64,000 bases of DNA from Circinella minor (Eukaryota; Mucoromycota; Mucoromycetes; Mucorales; Lichtheimiaceae), in NCBI GenBank assembly GCA_016758965.1, contig JAEPRB010000015.1, positions 1 to 64,000 on the forward strand, given 5' to 3'. Of this stretch, positions 39,241 to 51,466 are shown piece after piece. How positions within the stretch are numbered: position 1 is the stretch's first letter; every line of letters starts with the position of its first letter. The notes under the pieces were generated by a model that made no database searches, was not told the origin of the DNA, and saw only the letters and a program-made list of their open reading frames with translations. Position numbers and translations under genes: made by a program.

Positions 39241-39667
39241 GATTACTGCTCAACTAGTTACTGTTTGCATATGTATGTACATAAATATATATAGCATTTA
39301 TCGATAGTATAGTAAAAACTTATAAAAATGAGCTAATAAATATCGATAAATACTGTAAACAAAAATAACTTTTAAAGTGTATAGACCCACAACAATGGTT
39401 AATACAAAAAAAAATGAGAATGTGATCAACAGTAAACATCATTGTGTGTTGCATATTTACATATACATTAGTTGTATTAGGGTATACATATGACGTTGTA
39501 AAAGAGCAGGGGGGCTGAAATAGAATATCTCATATTGTATAAGTATAAGTAAATAAATAGATATAAAACATGATTTTTAAGTTTTGCATTTCTCTTCTTC
39601 TCATTAACAACGTTTAAAAAAAACGTCTCATTATTTCTACTACTACTACGATCAGTAACAAGTATTT

Positions 39668-40896
39668 ATGACGGGATATAATTATAACGACATTATTGAT
39701 GATTTTTCAGGAAATATTGATAACCGATTGCGCACCAAAGAAGAAGAATATGCAAATGATTACAGTACACCGTTCCCATCCGAAGTAGCGGATGTACTCA
39801 AAACGCTTATCGATGAAACCATGCATGACTTTGAAGAACATTATTTTATGACCACGGATACCCAACGCAAGTTATTATTTCAATTGGTGAAGGTTTTTCG
39901 CTGTTCTCGTATACTCGAAATTGGGACATTTACCGGGGTTGCTACAATAGCAATGGCAGCTGCTATTCAACCATCATCTTCATTATCATCAGGAGAAAAT
40001 GATAATAGTAATGGTAAACTGATTACTTTGGAAATAGATTCAAAAGCAATGGCACTTGCTCAAAAACATGCAAAAAAGTTAAAGTATTTGAGTGACCGTA
40101 TTGATTTCGTTCTTGGGCCAGCCATGGAAAGGTAAATATAAAAAATAATACGTAATAACTTTTTGCTATATCTTTGCTTCCTGCCATAAAGTAGCTACTA
40201 AGTTTATACATGTCTTACACTATTTGATATAATATATATATATATATATATATATACGTAATCATATAGTTTAGTACGAATCACAAAAGAGCAGTCCAAT
40301 AAACAGTATGATCTTGTCTTTATAGGTACTAATAATACTGTTATGTACAAAAAATGATCTAAAAATTATCGGAGGGAGATATATGAATTGTAATAACCTA
40401 ATTTTATATTATGCACTGCTACACATTACCAGACGCCAACAAAGATGAATACACATCTTACTTTGATTTCATTATGGATAATAATCTCTTGTCAGATAAT
40501 GGAGTCATTATAGCTGATAATGGTTAGTAGTAGTAGTAATAGTGAAAATAGTTCGGACATACTGTATGAATTGATTTAGTGAGATGGATGACTTGGATAT
40601 CTGCTTAGCAGGGTTATTCATGTTACTCAGATAAAACATAAAATGTTTCTTTGAGGTACATTTTTGCTTACCATCTTTTTAAACAAATATTTATAACAAA
40701 TATAGTACTATTTTATGGCCAAGTTCATCGACAAGCAGGTTATGATGATATCAAACCTAACAATTTTCAAAGTGACATTCCAGGCATGGCCAAAAAAATT
40801 CATGAATTTAATCAACATGTATTGAATGATAAACGTGTTGAAGTAGTAATTCTTCCAACATTTGATGGAATTTCTATTATTAGCAAGAGAAAATAA
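39668..40896 (+). CDS. SAM-dependent O-methyltransferase (caffeoyl-CoA type)
   Basis: Predicted 266-aa class I methyltransferase of the Methyltransf_3 family. These are divalent-metal-dependent enzymes acting on catechol-like hydroxyls. Four exons in phase: 39668-40131, 40270-40325, 40433-40522, 40706-40896. The SAM-binding motif I is RILEIGTFTGVATIAMA. Across intron 2 the conserved DLVFIDANKDEY is restored; its Asp and Lys are the metal-binding and catalytic residues. GVIIADN across intron 3 precedes VLFYGQV, and the protein ends PTFDGISIISKRK. Length is slightly above the usual 220-250 aa because of a Ser/Asn-rich loop after motif I. Natural substrate unknown. No cofactor or pathway partner sits next to it. 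Confidence 0.93.
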
Positions 40897-42028
40897 TGTT
40901 TTTTTCATGAATACTGTTGTTATCAAATCATCTATATAAGATTGTATAAAAGTCATATTACTTGTATGGTACTACTTTTGCTATGTAATAAATGGATGAT
41001 ATTTTTTCCATAATTGTCAGAATCACCAAGCAAGAAAGAGTTGTATAGATGATGAATGGGAATGTGCTGGGGATAACATTGCTATACATACGTTGTACCA
41101 AATAAACAAAATAATGATAGATTATGAAACAAACAAGTGGAAAAAAGGAGAGGGGGGGAAGAGAGTAATAGCTAGTATCACCTACTATATGTAAAGAAAT
41201 AAATAAGTACATAACAATATTATTTGATACCTACATACTGTCCTACAATTAAAAGAATACCAGACCCCTCCCTATCATGAAAAGAGGGGTTACTTTATAT
41301 GTATACTGCTGCAAGAAGAAAGTCCCTTGTAAATATGGTTATATTATTTTAAAAAGTACGTAACAAGAGAGCCAATGATGGTTTTAGTTATATAAAAAGA
41401 GCTAATAATTTTCAATGATTCATCAATCGCAGCAAAGATTCAATAAAAAATAGTTTGGTCAGGTTATATATTTGAATAAGAAGGTAATCTTTTTATCAGA
41501 TTTACACTTCAGGATCTGTATACAAAAAAAATAGAGGCAATTAGAAGTATGTATTTACAGTATATCACAAATGTGAAGAATGGTTCGAGGTCCGTAACTG
41601 ATTTCAAAGTGAAAAGTTATTCTTACAGTTGAAGGATCGGTCAGTTGAGGTATGTATTTCTCGAAGAAAATAGTATGTCTATATATATATGTGCGTGTGT
41701 GTGACTGTGTGTGTGAGGTTCTAATAAGCTTAACGATTATCAGTCATTATGAATAGTGATATTCTATCACTGTTTTAAAATGAATCACTATACACGATAA
41801 AACAAGAAACTATTTACAACAAATTTCAATAGAACATGATGAATTTATTCCATGCTTACTATAATAAAGACCAGAATCACAACCAAGTTACATATTAAAA
41901 AAAGTTTGATGCTAATCATGTAGATCCACTAATTCTTGTAAGCAAGAGAATTCTGGATGACTGGGATGCTATAGCTGTTGAAAAACTCCAGTATTTAGAT
42001 TGGCCAAAAGGTAAATTACAACAAAGTA
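40897..42028. other. Spacer before the MITE
   Basis: 3' region of the methyltransferase and AT-rich DNA. A short coding-like patch (about 41900-42013, plus strand) ends ...VEKLQYLDWPKGK next to the MITE. It could be an older relic but is too short to assign. Confidence 0.45.
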
Positions 42029-42756
42029 CCGTCACCGCTCGCTATAACGATATTCGGTATAACGATATTTCGATATAACGATAGGGTTTTGGGGTCCAAG
42101 ACGGATTAAGCAGGGAAGTATCGCTAATTTTATATAATGATATCCGACAAGGCTTCAGCAAAAATATTGTTATATGTATCGAGCGAACAGATAATATCTT
42201 ATTTATATTTTAAAGAAGTAAATAATAGTAGTTGCTGGACATTTTTTGATTTTATTTGTCAAGAGTTTAATGATCTGAGCATTAAATTTATCTTAAACCG
42301 TTCCTTGTGACAATCCAGCTTTGCTTTTCATTCACTGTGAAAACCCAACTTATCATTTGCTATTTGGCATGTCTTTATAAAAAATACGTAAACAGTTTTT
42401 GGGTCTTAGTAAGTACGTGCATTTTTTTCCTATGGACCATCAGCATTAATTATATGTGATGATTTGGTTCTAATTCAATTAGAACTAATACGAAAAGACA
42501 TATCTAATAAAAAGAAACTATGCAAAGAGAAAAAACAATCGTTATATTATTATAGCTTATTTACAGTATGAATAATATAATGTTCTAGAGCTTTCTTATT
42601 TTTGCAAGACATATCGATACAAATAAAGCCAAGTACATATGGATAGGGTTTTACCCGACCATTATAGCTCAGATCAAGAATTCGTTATAGCGATAATTCG
42701 ATATAACGATGCTCTTTTGATCTCATGGGGTATATCGTTATAGCGAGCGGTGACGG
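42029..42756. mobile_element. Pogo/mariner-type MITE, 728 bp, TA-flanked
   Basis: Perfect 25-bp terminal inverted repeats begin CCGTCACCGCTCGCTATAAC at 42029 and, on the minus strand, at 42756. The element is bordered on both sides by TA (42027-42028 and 42757-42758), the target duplication of Tc1/mariner/pogo elements. Subterminal repeats of the form TATAACGATA occur three times just inside the left end and variants recur inside the right end. This is typical of pogo-like transposase binding sites. No open frame inside could encode a transposase, so it is non-autonomous. Confidence 0.85.
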
Positions 42757-44037
42757 TATTTTATTTTATTTTTGATTAACATGGTAACAAAAAAGAGAAG
42801 ATACGGTAAAAGACAGAAGAACATGTTTGCTAAATGATAAAAAGGATGGCGTCACGTATGACCACCTCATTTGATGTACGTATCCATTCGTTCTTTTTCA
42901 CTGGAAACTTCGACACTTCTTTTATGATATAGTACGTAAAAAAACGATTTTTATTATATTCACTGTTGATCACACTAATCACTACTATCTGAATACTCCA
43001 AAGCAATTTACAAAACATCATCGGTATAGAAAAAAAAGCCGGCTTGTGATATTACAAAATAGTTAACCATAGGGTAATCCAACACATAATGAACTATTAG
43101 TATTGCCCTTTACATGTTACTCAATTGCAGTAGATTCTGGGCTTTTCTACTGCCTGTAAATGCGCATACAAAAGATTTTATTACAAACGTTTTGGGAATT
43201 TCAAAAAGAGAAGTTGCTATATTTACACATTGTAACTAATATTTGTAAGACGTAACACTTTACTTATCATGAAATAAATATTCTTGTATGTGTAATGAAT
43301 ATGTAGGTTGTGCCTTATCGGGTATAAACTAGTTATCTTGTATAGATTTGTTTACATCTATCCAAGTGTAAACAAGATTTTACTGACTTCCACCTTAGGC
43401 AAATCCACATTTTAGATCCAAGTCCAATTATTAATTAATAGTTCGAGCAATTCAGGTCGTCTATCCTCCCCAATAAAAAAAGAACATTCTTTAACATAAA
43501 TATAAGTCAAATTAAAAAGATAGTTACTTCTACATGGCAGGTATCGAAGTATTATGATTATTTAATTAAAAGCATCAATAAGAAATTAAAATAAAAAGAA
43601 GATGTAAGTATAGAGCATCTTAAAGAAGATGTAATGATAATACACCAAAAATAAATATAAAAATGTCATTCCAACAGTATTCAATATGTCTCAAAGCATT
43701 ATAAAGGCCAATAGCGACTACTTTTAAAAAAAACTGCATAAAAAGGAATTATTAATCTTGTTCGTTTTGATAATGGCACAAACTATTAAGGAAGCAAGCG
43801 CTCAGTGTGGACGAACGATTAAAATAAATAAAGAAACAAAAAAAAACATTTCAACAATAAAAAAAAAACTTCCCTTTCCTTCCCCTCCTAACAGACTGAA
43901 AACACAATAACAAGAAAACAAAGTTTGGATTATATAATGTTTATAACACACATACACATATGTTTTTTTACACTACACTACACACACACATGGGGACAAA
44001 ATAAAAAATTTAAAAGGATAGAAACGAGAAACAATGT
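42757..44037. other. Intergenic spacer
   Basis: AT-rich DNA and the 3' region of the nucleoside diphosphate kinase gene. No coding sequence seen. Confidence 0.6.
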
Positions 44038-44652
44038 TTACTCGTAGATAAGACCGTGAACGGAGATGCTACGTTCATAGGCAGGGACACCACGGGGGAA
44101 CCACAAAGCAATTTCGTGTTCGGCAGATTCAACAGAGTCAGAACCGTGGCAGATGTTACGTCCAACCTAAATAAAACAGTATATTAATAACTTTTTCATT
44201 ATTTTCTCATCACCAATCATCAAAAATAATAATAATACATACATCAATAGCAAAGTCACCACGGATAGAACCTGGCAAACTGGCCAAGGGGTTGGTTTCA
44301 CCCAACATCTTACGGCCAATCTTGACAGCTTCCTTACCAGCCCAGACCATACCGACAACGGGACCAGTCAACATGTATTGGATCAAACCAGCGAAGAAAG
44401 GCTTACCAGCCAAGTCCTTGTAATGTTCTTCAAGATGTTCCTTGGTAGGGTGAAGAAGTTCAAGGGCCATAAGTTGGTAACCACGTTGTTCAAAACGCTT
44501 GATAATTTCACCAACGAGTCCACGTTGGACACCTAAATAAATAAATAATATTTAGTTATTTTTTTTCTTTTTTATTGTTTCATTTTTATTTTTATTTTTA
44601 TTTTCATTTTTTACTTACCGTCAGGCTTGACCATAATGTAAGTACGTTCCAT
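44038..44652 (-). CDS. YNK1: Nucleoside diphosphate kinase
   Basis: Predicted 150-aa cytosolic enzyme that transfers the gamma phosphate between nucleoside triphosphates and diphosphates through a phospho-histidine. Three exons: 44652-44619, 44532-44243, 44166-44038, in phase. Signatures: [68 protein letters not shown], and the active-site NICHGSDS with the catalytic His at about residue 117. The end [12 protein letters not shown]...HGLIYE is canonical. Length is that of the hexameric eukaryotic enzymes. Codon use is cleaner and more biased than in neighbours (many CTT/GGT/AAG), consistent with high expression. Confidence 0.97.
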
Positions 44653-44952
44653 GATGTTTTAAATTGAGGATGAAGAAAAGATGAAAACCTGGAAAAGAAA
44701 AAGAAAAAATAAACGCGTTTCCGCCGTCCCGCCTTTTTTTAACATGTCGAAAGATTTTTTTTTTTTTTTTTTTTTTGGTGCGGCATTTCTGAGATGAAAA
44801 TCTTCATGTGGCTGGGTAAAGAGAAATGCGACACATTTTCTCGGTGACCAAACAAAAAGACAAGATTATCAAATTGATATATTATTTTATTTATTATATT
44901 TCTATAATGAATAAAGAGAAAAAGAGGATGGGGGATAATTATCATATATTTT

Positions 44953-45726
44953 TTATTTAGCATGGTTGACAGTTCCACACTTTTTACATGTTCTGAGTTT
45001 TTCATTAGAAGCAAATAATTCAATAATAGGTTTTAATTGAGTACCTAAATCTGTACAATGAAGTGAATCTTGATAAACAATTTCACGACATTCGGTATTT
45101 TCACAATACCATCGAAGTGTATCTATAATTCATTATATGAATAGAAGAATTTAGTAATGATGTATTATGGTATACAACTGATAAATATATAATATATAAT
45201 ATTTTACCGATATGATGTGGTGATCTAACTCGTTCAATTACAATACCGACTGTATCAGCAAATCTTACAGGATTATGCGGTGTATTTGCTAAAATAAACA
45301 ATGGAGTTCAGTCAAGTCTAGTTGGATTCTATTACTCGATTTGATTAATCTGATTAAGAAAGCAAACTTACCAGGAAGTAAAAACATATCACCTTCACCA
45401 ACATGAATATCTCGAAATACTCCATTATCCACAACTTTAATAATAAGTTCACCTTTAATTTGATAAAACCATTCCTATTTTAAATTATTTAATTTTTTTT
45501 AATGATCATTATTAGTCATCTTTTCTTCATCTTTTATTTTGACAACAGATATTATTAAATTTACCTCAGTTTCATTAATATGATAATCAGTTCGTTTATT
45601 GGGTCCACCTACTACCATAACAATAGTATCATCACCACGAAACAAAAGATAATTATTAACTGGAGGTTGTAATTTATCTTTATTTTCAGCAAGCCATTTG
45701 GTAAAATTAATAGGTGGTAACAACAT
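44953..45726 (-). CDS. BNA1: 3-hydroxyanthranilate 3,4-dioxygenase
   Basis: Predicted 171-aa cytosolic iron enzyme of the kynurenine route to NAD+; it opens the ring of 3-hydroxyanthranilate. Four exons: 45726-45565, 45474-45372, 45288-45208, 45122-44953. The cupin fold begins [25 protein letters not shown]. Iron ligands are the His and Glu of [13 protein letters not shown] and the His of NTPHNPVRF. The C-terminus carries the rubredoxin-like second metal site found in fungal and bacterial forms: CENTEC and CKKCG, with [10 protein letters not shown] between. The start was set at the Met of MLLPPINF because the longer frame to 45798 begins with a hydrophobic T-rich leader that looks untranslated. 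Confidence 0.95.
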
Positions 45727-46544
45727 TATTATTGGGGTAAAAGAAAAGAAGGTTGGAAAAGTGAAAAAGCGGAGAAAGAGAGAAACAAATAGAGACATTG
45801 ATTAAAAAACGGATGCTTTAAAAGATTAAGGCACATCTTTTTGGTAAAAGAAAAAGATCTGTTTAATTATCATCTATTTATTATTCTTTTTATTATAAAT
45901 GTTTCTCTCTCTATCTCACTTTTTTTCCCTTCATTTCGTAAAGACCTCCTCCTTCTCTCGTACATACACATATATGTACACACAGAGAGAATATAGATAG
46001 TATTCGAATACTTTGTAATGATCAAGTTATTATAATTGATAACATTGAAAAAAGAAAAGAAAAGAGTGAAATTGTAACAGTTCTATATTGATACAAATTA
46101 TTTGTGATACATTAGATTGATGCCGCACTTTTTTTTTTGGTGCTGTACGCTTTTATGCATAAGTATTTAACATTTTTAATCAAATTACGCGTTTTTTTTT
46201 TTTTATTTCTTGCGAATAATGTTAATCCCCCACTATAGTTTTAAACAGTGTTACAATAATCACGAAAAAGAAAAGTTAAATGTTGTATATACATCTTAAA
46301 AAATATAGGCATATAAAATAATTCCCAACTGTTAAGTTTTCTATATATGAAACTTTATAATTAACCTTTAAAAAACTGCGGAGGACTAATATTTTTTGTT
46401 TTAAACATTCAAATGTGTGTGTAAGATTCGATTAAAAAGAAAAAAAAACCTCTGTTTTTTTCCTGCAAGCTTTTTTTTATTTTATTTTTTCTCTTTTCCC
46501 GCCAAACACTTTTTTAGTTTTTTTTTATTTTATTTTATTTCACC
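45727..46544. promoter_or_regulatory. Divergent promoter region (BNA1 / HPT1)
   Basis: About 0.8 kb between divergently transcribed BNA1 and HPT1. It has T-rich tracts close to the HPT1 start (about 46460-46540) and CT-rich DNA near 45903-45960. No factor-binding site assigned. Confidence 0.4.
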
Positions 46545-47716
46545 ATGCCTATGAAACCAGAAGAATATATTGACGTAACTCCTGAAAAGAACCATTATTC
46601 TTTGGAACATTTCGTTATTCCTAAGCATTATGAAAAGGACGTTTCAAGTATTTTAATTCCCCACGGTGTCATTATGGTTGGTATTTTATAGTTGTCATTG
46701 TTATTATTTTGAACATAAACGATCTGATTTTGGCAAGACAATTGAATCTTTAACGCGTTAATACTTTATTATTATTATTTAGGACCGTATTCAAAAACTT
46801 GCACGACTTATTGTAGACGACACAACTGGACCTTTGGGTATATATTATAACAAACATTGTGTGGAAGGAAAAAATAATAATAGTAGTAACTAGGGAACGG
46901 GGAAGTTGACTAGTATATATACATTACTAAATATCTTATTTTTTTTATTGTTATTATAATAGTTGTATGTTGTATATTAAAAGGTGGTCACCAATACTTT
47001 GCTGACTTGGTGAATCAAATTAAAGCTTTGACCAAGAATAACGGTATGAGCGTCCCTTTAAGTTTAGAATTTATTCGTGTTAAATCCTACAAGAATGATC
47101 AATCTGAAGGTGTTACTATCTCTATGAGTGAATCTGAATGTCGTGAACTTGAAGGCAAAGTAAGTATAAAAATTATAGTCGATAAGATAAGCCATCTTTA
47201 TTATCATAGAAGCTTTTTCTTTTTTCTGGATGTGGTAGAAAATAAAAAAAAAAGAGACTCAGATTAAAAGAAAAAAATTTTATAATTGAATTGATCCACT
47301 CATTATATATATTTTCAATATACCATGTATAATTATATAGAATTTACTTATTGTTGAAGATATTATTGATACTGGTAAAACTATGGTTAAATTATTGGAA
47401 CGTCTTCAAGATTACAAACCCAAATCAGTTCGTGTTACTAGTTTGTTAGTAAAAAAGACTGAACGTAGTAATGGTTATATTCCTGATTATGTTGGTTTTG
47501 CTATTCCTGATGCATTTGTTGTTGGTTATGCATTGGATTATAATGAATATTTCCGTGATCTTGATCATATCTGTGTCATTAGTGTAAGTTGTTGTAATGT
47601 CTATCATTAATATTTTTGAGTTTGCCTTCATAAATTATGCAACTAAGCTAATCAATTACTCATATACATTATACATATAATAATAGGAACATGGAAAAAA
47701 AGCATATGCCGTTTAA
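46545..47716 (+). CDS. HPT1: Hypoxanthine-guanine phosphoribosyltransferase
   Basis: Predicted 218-aa purine salvage enzyme that joins hypoxanthine or guanine to PRPP. Five exons: 46545-46676, 46783-46837, 46963-47159, 47341-47583, 47687-47716, total 219 codons. The N-terminus [13 protein letters not shown] leads to [18 protein letters not shown], typical of animal and Mucoromycota forms rather than the short S. cerevisiae Hpt1. Next come [16 protein letters not shown] (pyrophosphate loop), [10 protein letters not shown] and the PRPP signature [14 protein letters not shown]. The end [36 protein letters not shown] holds the purine-contacting residues. The last exon encodes only EHGKKAYAV and the stop. 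Confidence 0.96.
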
Positions 47717-47933
47717 TTAATAGATGTTATAAATATACATATATATGTATTTGTTGTTTTTATATAAAAGGGTACGAAAAAGATATAAAAAAAAGGAGAA
47801 AAGGATGTTATATAAATTGTTTTTATGTGATGCAAGAAAAGTTATGTATTGTGATTTTAAAATGTGTGTTAGTGTACATATAAAACGTAAAAATGTATGT
47901 AACTATGCCAACCAGCTATAACTAGGCAACAAT

Positions 47934-48490
47934 TTATTGTTCTTGTTGCTGTTGTTTTATTGCTGCACGTTTTGCTTCAAGTTTAATTAATTTAAGCTTG
48001 TCAAGTTCTTCTCGTGTAGTTCTATAATCAAGTTTGCATGGATTTTTTTCTTCATAAGTTTCTAACTGATAAGAAGCAATATTTTAGCTTTTTATATTTT
48101 TCTTTACCGGGCATTCAAACAATTATTCATAGTCTTTAACTTATCACGGCAGGTCCACATTACTGTAATATTATGTTCTTTACTACATTCCACAAATTCT
48201 ATTAAAAATATATTTTTTTATGCGTTCTCGGTTAATAACCAAAATATATGAAATATATATATAATATATAATAAAAAGACAGAAAAAGTAGTTGGTATGT
48301 TTGTGTGTGTGTGTGTGTGTGTGTGTTTTCGTAAAAGGGTACCTTTAATGGGAAGTTTACAATATTCGAGTGCTTTTGCTTTAAGATCATTATAACAAGT
48401 TTCTTCTTCAAGACGAGTTAATGCATGTAATTCTGAAGTATTACGGTCAACCATTGGGTTTCCCATGGTAGCTTGAACTGTTTTTCCCAT
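47934..48490 (-). CDS. CMC1: CMC1-like twin Cx9C mitochondrial protein
   Basis: Predicted protein of about 123 aa, probably imported into the mitochondrial intermembrane space by the Mia40 route and acting in cytochrome c oxidase (Cox1) assembly. Exons: 48490-48343, 48198-48108, 48065-47934. The CHCH pair is exact: C-KLPIKEFVE-C and C-RDKLKTMNN-C, each with nine residues between cysteines. LETYEEKNPCKLDYRTTREELDKLKL matches the CMC1 tail. The frame of exon 2 and that of exon 3 are both convincing. However, the canonical GT-AG join at intron 2 leaves them one base out of register, so a non-canonical splice, a sequence error or a lesion must be assumed. Intron 1 contains a long GT repeat. Confidence 0.75.
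48301..48327. repeat. (GT)n microsatellite in intron 1 of CMC1-like gene
   Basis: About 13 GT units inside the intron between exons 1 and 2. Confidence 0.9.
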
Positions 48491-49260
48491 GTTTATGTTA
48501 AATTATATAGAAAATGTCAAAAAGATTCCGCAGACCACACCACTTTTTTTTTAATTTTTATAAAAGTTTCTCAGGCGACTTTAAGTGGCCGCAAGCGCCG
48601 TTTCTCGGGTTCTCGGATTCGAAAGCTTTCCATGAACAAAATAGTCCTTAAGTTTAACATAATTTGGTATACGTGAGAGTTCGTTGTCCTCGAATGATAA
48701 TTCATAATTAATGTGAAAAGAAAATCATAGCATCAGATTTACTTTAGAGTGTTGAATTGGTCAATGGTAGTAGTAAGTTATTAAAAAAACACTATCTTCA
48801 GTTGGTAAATAACATGTACCTGATACAAGCAAATTAAGCAATGAGTCCCAATACAGTAAAGTTGTGAACTTATTTTTTTCTAGGACAGTACATATTAACA
48901 GATACAGTATTTTATTCATTTCGTGGTATCTATTGTTTCCGCTGATCAAATTAACAATTAAGATGGTTCGGTCCAATATATGAATAACGGAAGAAATTAC
49001 ATGTATCAATAAAAAATATTGAAATATAAACTCATTTTTCTTTTTATTATTTAAAAGACAAAGCTTTATCATCAAATTATCAAGATGCACTTGTTGTATA
49101 ATAATTAGCTTTTCTCTCTTTTTTGGATTTGAAGTCGTACAACAAAAAATAGTACAGAAAAGAAGCTCTTTTTTTTTATAACACAGAAAATCCATTTTCT
49201 TCTTTTTTTTTTGTTCTTGTTAAAGCAAAAAGAATAAAAAAAAGCAGAAGGTGGGTTGTC
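48491..49260. promoter_or_regulatory. Divergent promoter region (CMC1-like / phosphoglycerate mutase)
   Basis: 0.77 kb between divergent genes. Minus-strand open frames here (48761-49195) are Leu/Lys-rich and motif-free, so they are treated as chance. T-runs precede the mutase ATG. Confidence 0.4.
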
Positions 49261-51466
49261 ATGGCACCTAGACAAAAACTTTTATTAGTTCTTATTGACG
49301 GACTTGGTGATGTAGCCATTCCACAACTCGATTATAAAACACCTCTTCAAGTTGCTAACACGCCATGGCTTGACAAATTGGCAGGTAATAAAGTTATATA
49401 TTCATTTTATTGACAGATCAAAAAAAAAAAAAGAATGGAGAAAAAAAATACTTATTTATAATTTTCTTTTTCTTAACTATTTAAACTGGTGAAAATTATA
49501 ATATGATGAATTTTAGCTGGTGGAAAGAATGGACTTATGGATTCAGTCGAACCTGGATTAGCTTGTGGATCGGATACAGCTCACATGTCCATTCTTGGTT
49601 ATAACCCTCGAAAGTAAGTAATAATAAAACTTGTTTATTTGGGAATCAGATAGCTAGATAAATAGAAAGGGACTGAAAGAAAATGAATTTTCTTTGTTTA
49701 TTTAGCTAAACAGAGAAGTTGTTTATTCTATTTAGATATTATCGAGGTCGAGGTGCTTTTGAAACAATGGGTGCAGGATTAGAAATGATTCCTGGTGATA
49801 TTGCATTTAAGGTATTGATGGGGCAAAAAAATAAAATGGAAGGATACATATCAGCTAAATGATCTTGGTCATGATCTAATCACCTATTTTTTTTCTTTTA
49901 GTCCAATTTTGCATATCTCGATAAAGAAAGTGGAATTGTTATTTCAAGACGTGCGGATCGACATTTTGAAGGACTTGGACCTACATTATGTGATGCGTTG
50001 GATGGAGTGTATGTAACAGATTTGAAAAAAAAAAATTGGATTATAAATTATGTGTGTGTGTGATACTAACAGGTATGATTAATTTATTTATTTTAGAAAG
50101 TTACCATCGTTTCCAGAACATACAGTTGCAGTAAAATATGCAACTGAACATCGATGTGGTGTACGTGTTCGAGGACCACGACTTACTGATACAATTACAG
50201 GGACTGATCCTCTAAAAGACAAGTATGTTATTTTGATTTTTGATATATCTTGTATAATAATAGATGATCATTGAATAATATGATTTACAATTACAATTTA
50301 ATATTTTTTTGCTGGTGTATTTATTAGTTTACCATTAATAAAATGTGCGCCTGCAGAAGATACAGAAGCAGCACGAATGACGAGTAAAGTAATGATTTTT
50401 CAACAAAAAAGACATGACCGTATCGATATATACTTCAATATAACTAAACTTTGTGTTTTATATAGTTAATTAATGAATTATCAGATGTATTTTATCAAGT
50501 TTTAACCAAGCACCCTATTAATGACGATAGAAAAAAAGCGGGTAAAAATCCAGCCAATTGTATATTATTACGTGGATGTGGAAGTTGTATTGATGTAAGT
50601 TTATTGTTTATAATAAAAATATTTGAGAAGGTTGTAATGGTGATCAGTAGGTAAATAATATTAAACAAACAAATAAAATGAACCATGAAATATTACAGGT
50701 TCCTAGTATAGAAAAGCTTCACGGATTTAAAAGCTTTTTAATTGCACCTACATGTATTATTGCTGGTCTTGGTATGACTGCAGGTATGGATATTCTTCCT
50801 GTTGAAGGTGCAACTGGAGATTACTTTACGAATTTTCAAGCCAAAGGAGATGCGGCTGTTAAGAATTTGACAGGCTCAAAGTATGATTTTGGATTTTTAC
50901 ATATTAAAGCAGTGGATGATGCTGGGCATGATCGTAATATAGATTATAAGGTAAGTAATAAGATAAACTAGTAAAGGGAAGGGAAGGATTAAATTTAAAC
51001 TTAATATAAGACAATATAAACATTTATACTAATATAATCATATAAACAAATAGATTAAATTTTTAGAAGAAATAGATATAATGATGGGTGATATTATTCA
51101 ACGATTAAACCAAGATGATGGAGAAAACGAGGTATTTTTTTTTTTTTGTGAAGGTTTATTTAATGCTCTTTTTTTAGATGGGAAACTAAATTAATTTTGT
51201 ATGCATATATAACGACAACACCAATGAAAATATAGTATACAATTATTGTTACTAGTGATCATTCAACTCCTGCTCTATATGGAGATCATAGTTGTGAACC
51301 AGTACCATTTTGTATTAGCCGTCCTAAATATGCTCTTGATCCATCCTTTGGTAATGGAGATGTTGTCACTAAATATGAAGAAGTAGAAGCTGCTCGTGGT
51401 TCGTTGGGTCGATTCTGTGGGTCTCAATTAATGTCTATAGCTAAATCTTATATGACTAAAAACTAA
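49261..51466 (+). CDS. apgM: Cofactor-independent phosphoglycerate mutase, archaeal type (ApgM)
   Basis: Predicted 426-aa metalloenzyme interconverting 3- and 2-phosphoglycerate in glycolysis without bisphosphoglycerate. Ten exons, all in phase: 49261-49384, 49517-49613, 49736-49811, 49902-50008, 50097-50222, 50328-50388, 50466-50594, 50699-50950, 51054-51131, 51236-51466. It is an alkaline-phosphatase-superfamily protein of the ApgM class. Signatures: LLVLIDGLGD metal Asp at the N-terminus, CGSDTAHMSILGYNP with the phosphorylated Ser, YYRGRGAFETMGAG, FKSNFAYLD, RADRHFEGLG, the C-terminal metal sites HIKAVDDAGHDRN and VTSDHSTPALYGDHS. Most ascomycetes and basidiomycetes use the unrelated dPGM, so an ApgM gene marks an early-diverging lineage. 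Confidence 0.95.

Noticed and set aside
45565..45798. Longer N-terminus for the 3-hydroxyanthranilate dioxygenase starting at 45798
   Set aside because: The added residues are Phe/Leu/Ser-rich from a T-rich leader and have no counterpart in the family, which starts close to LLPPINF.
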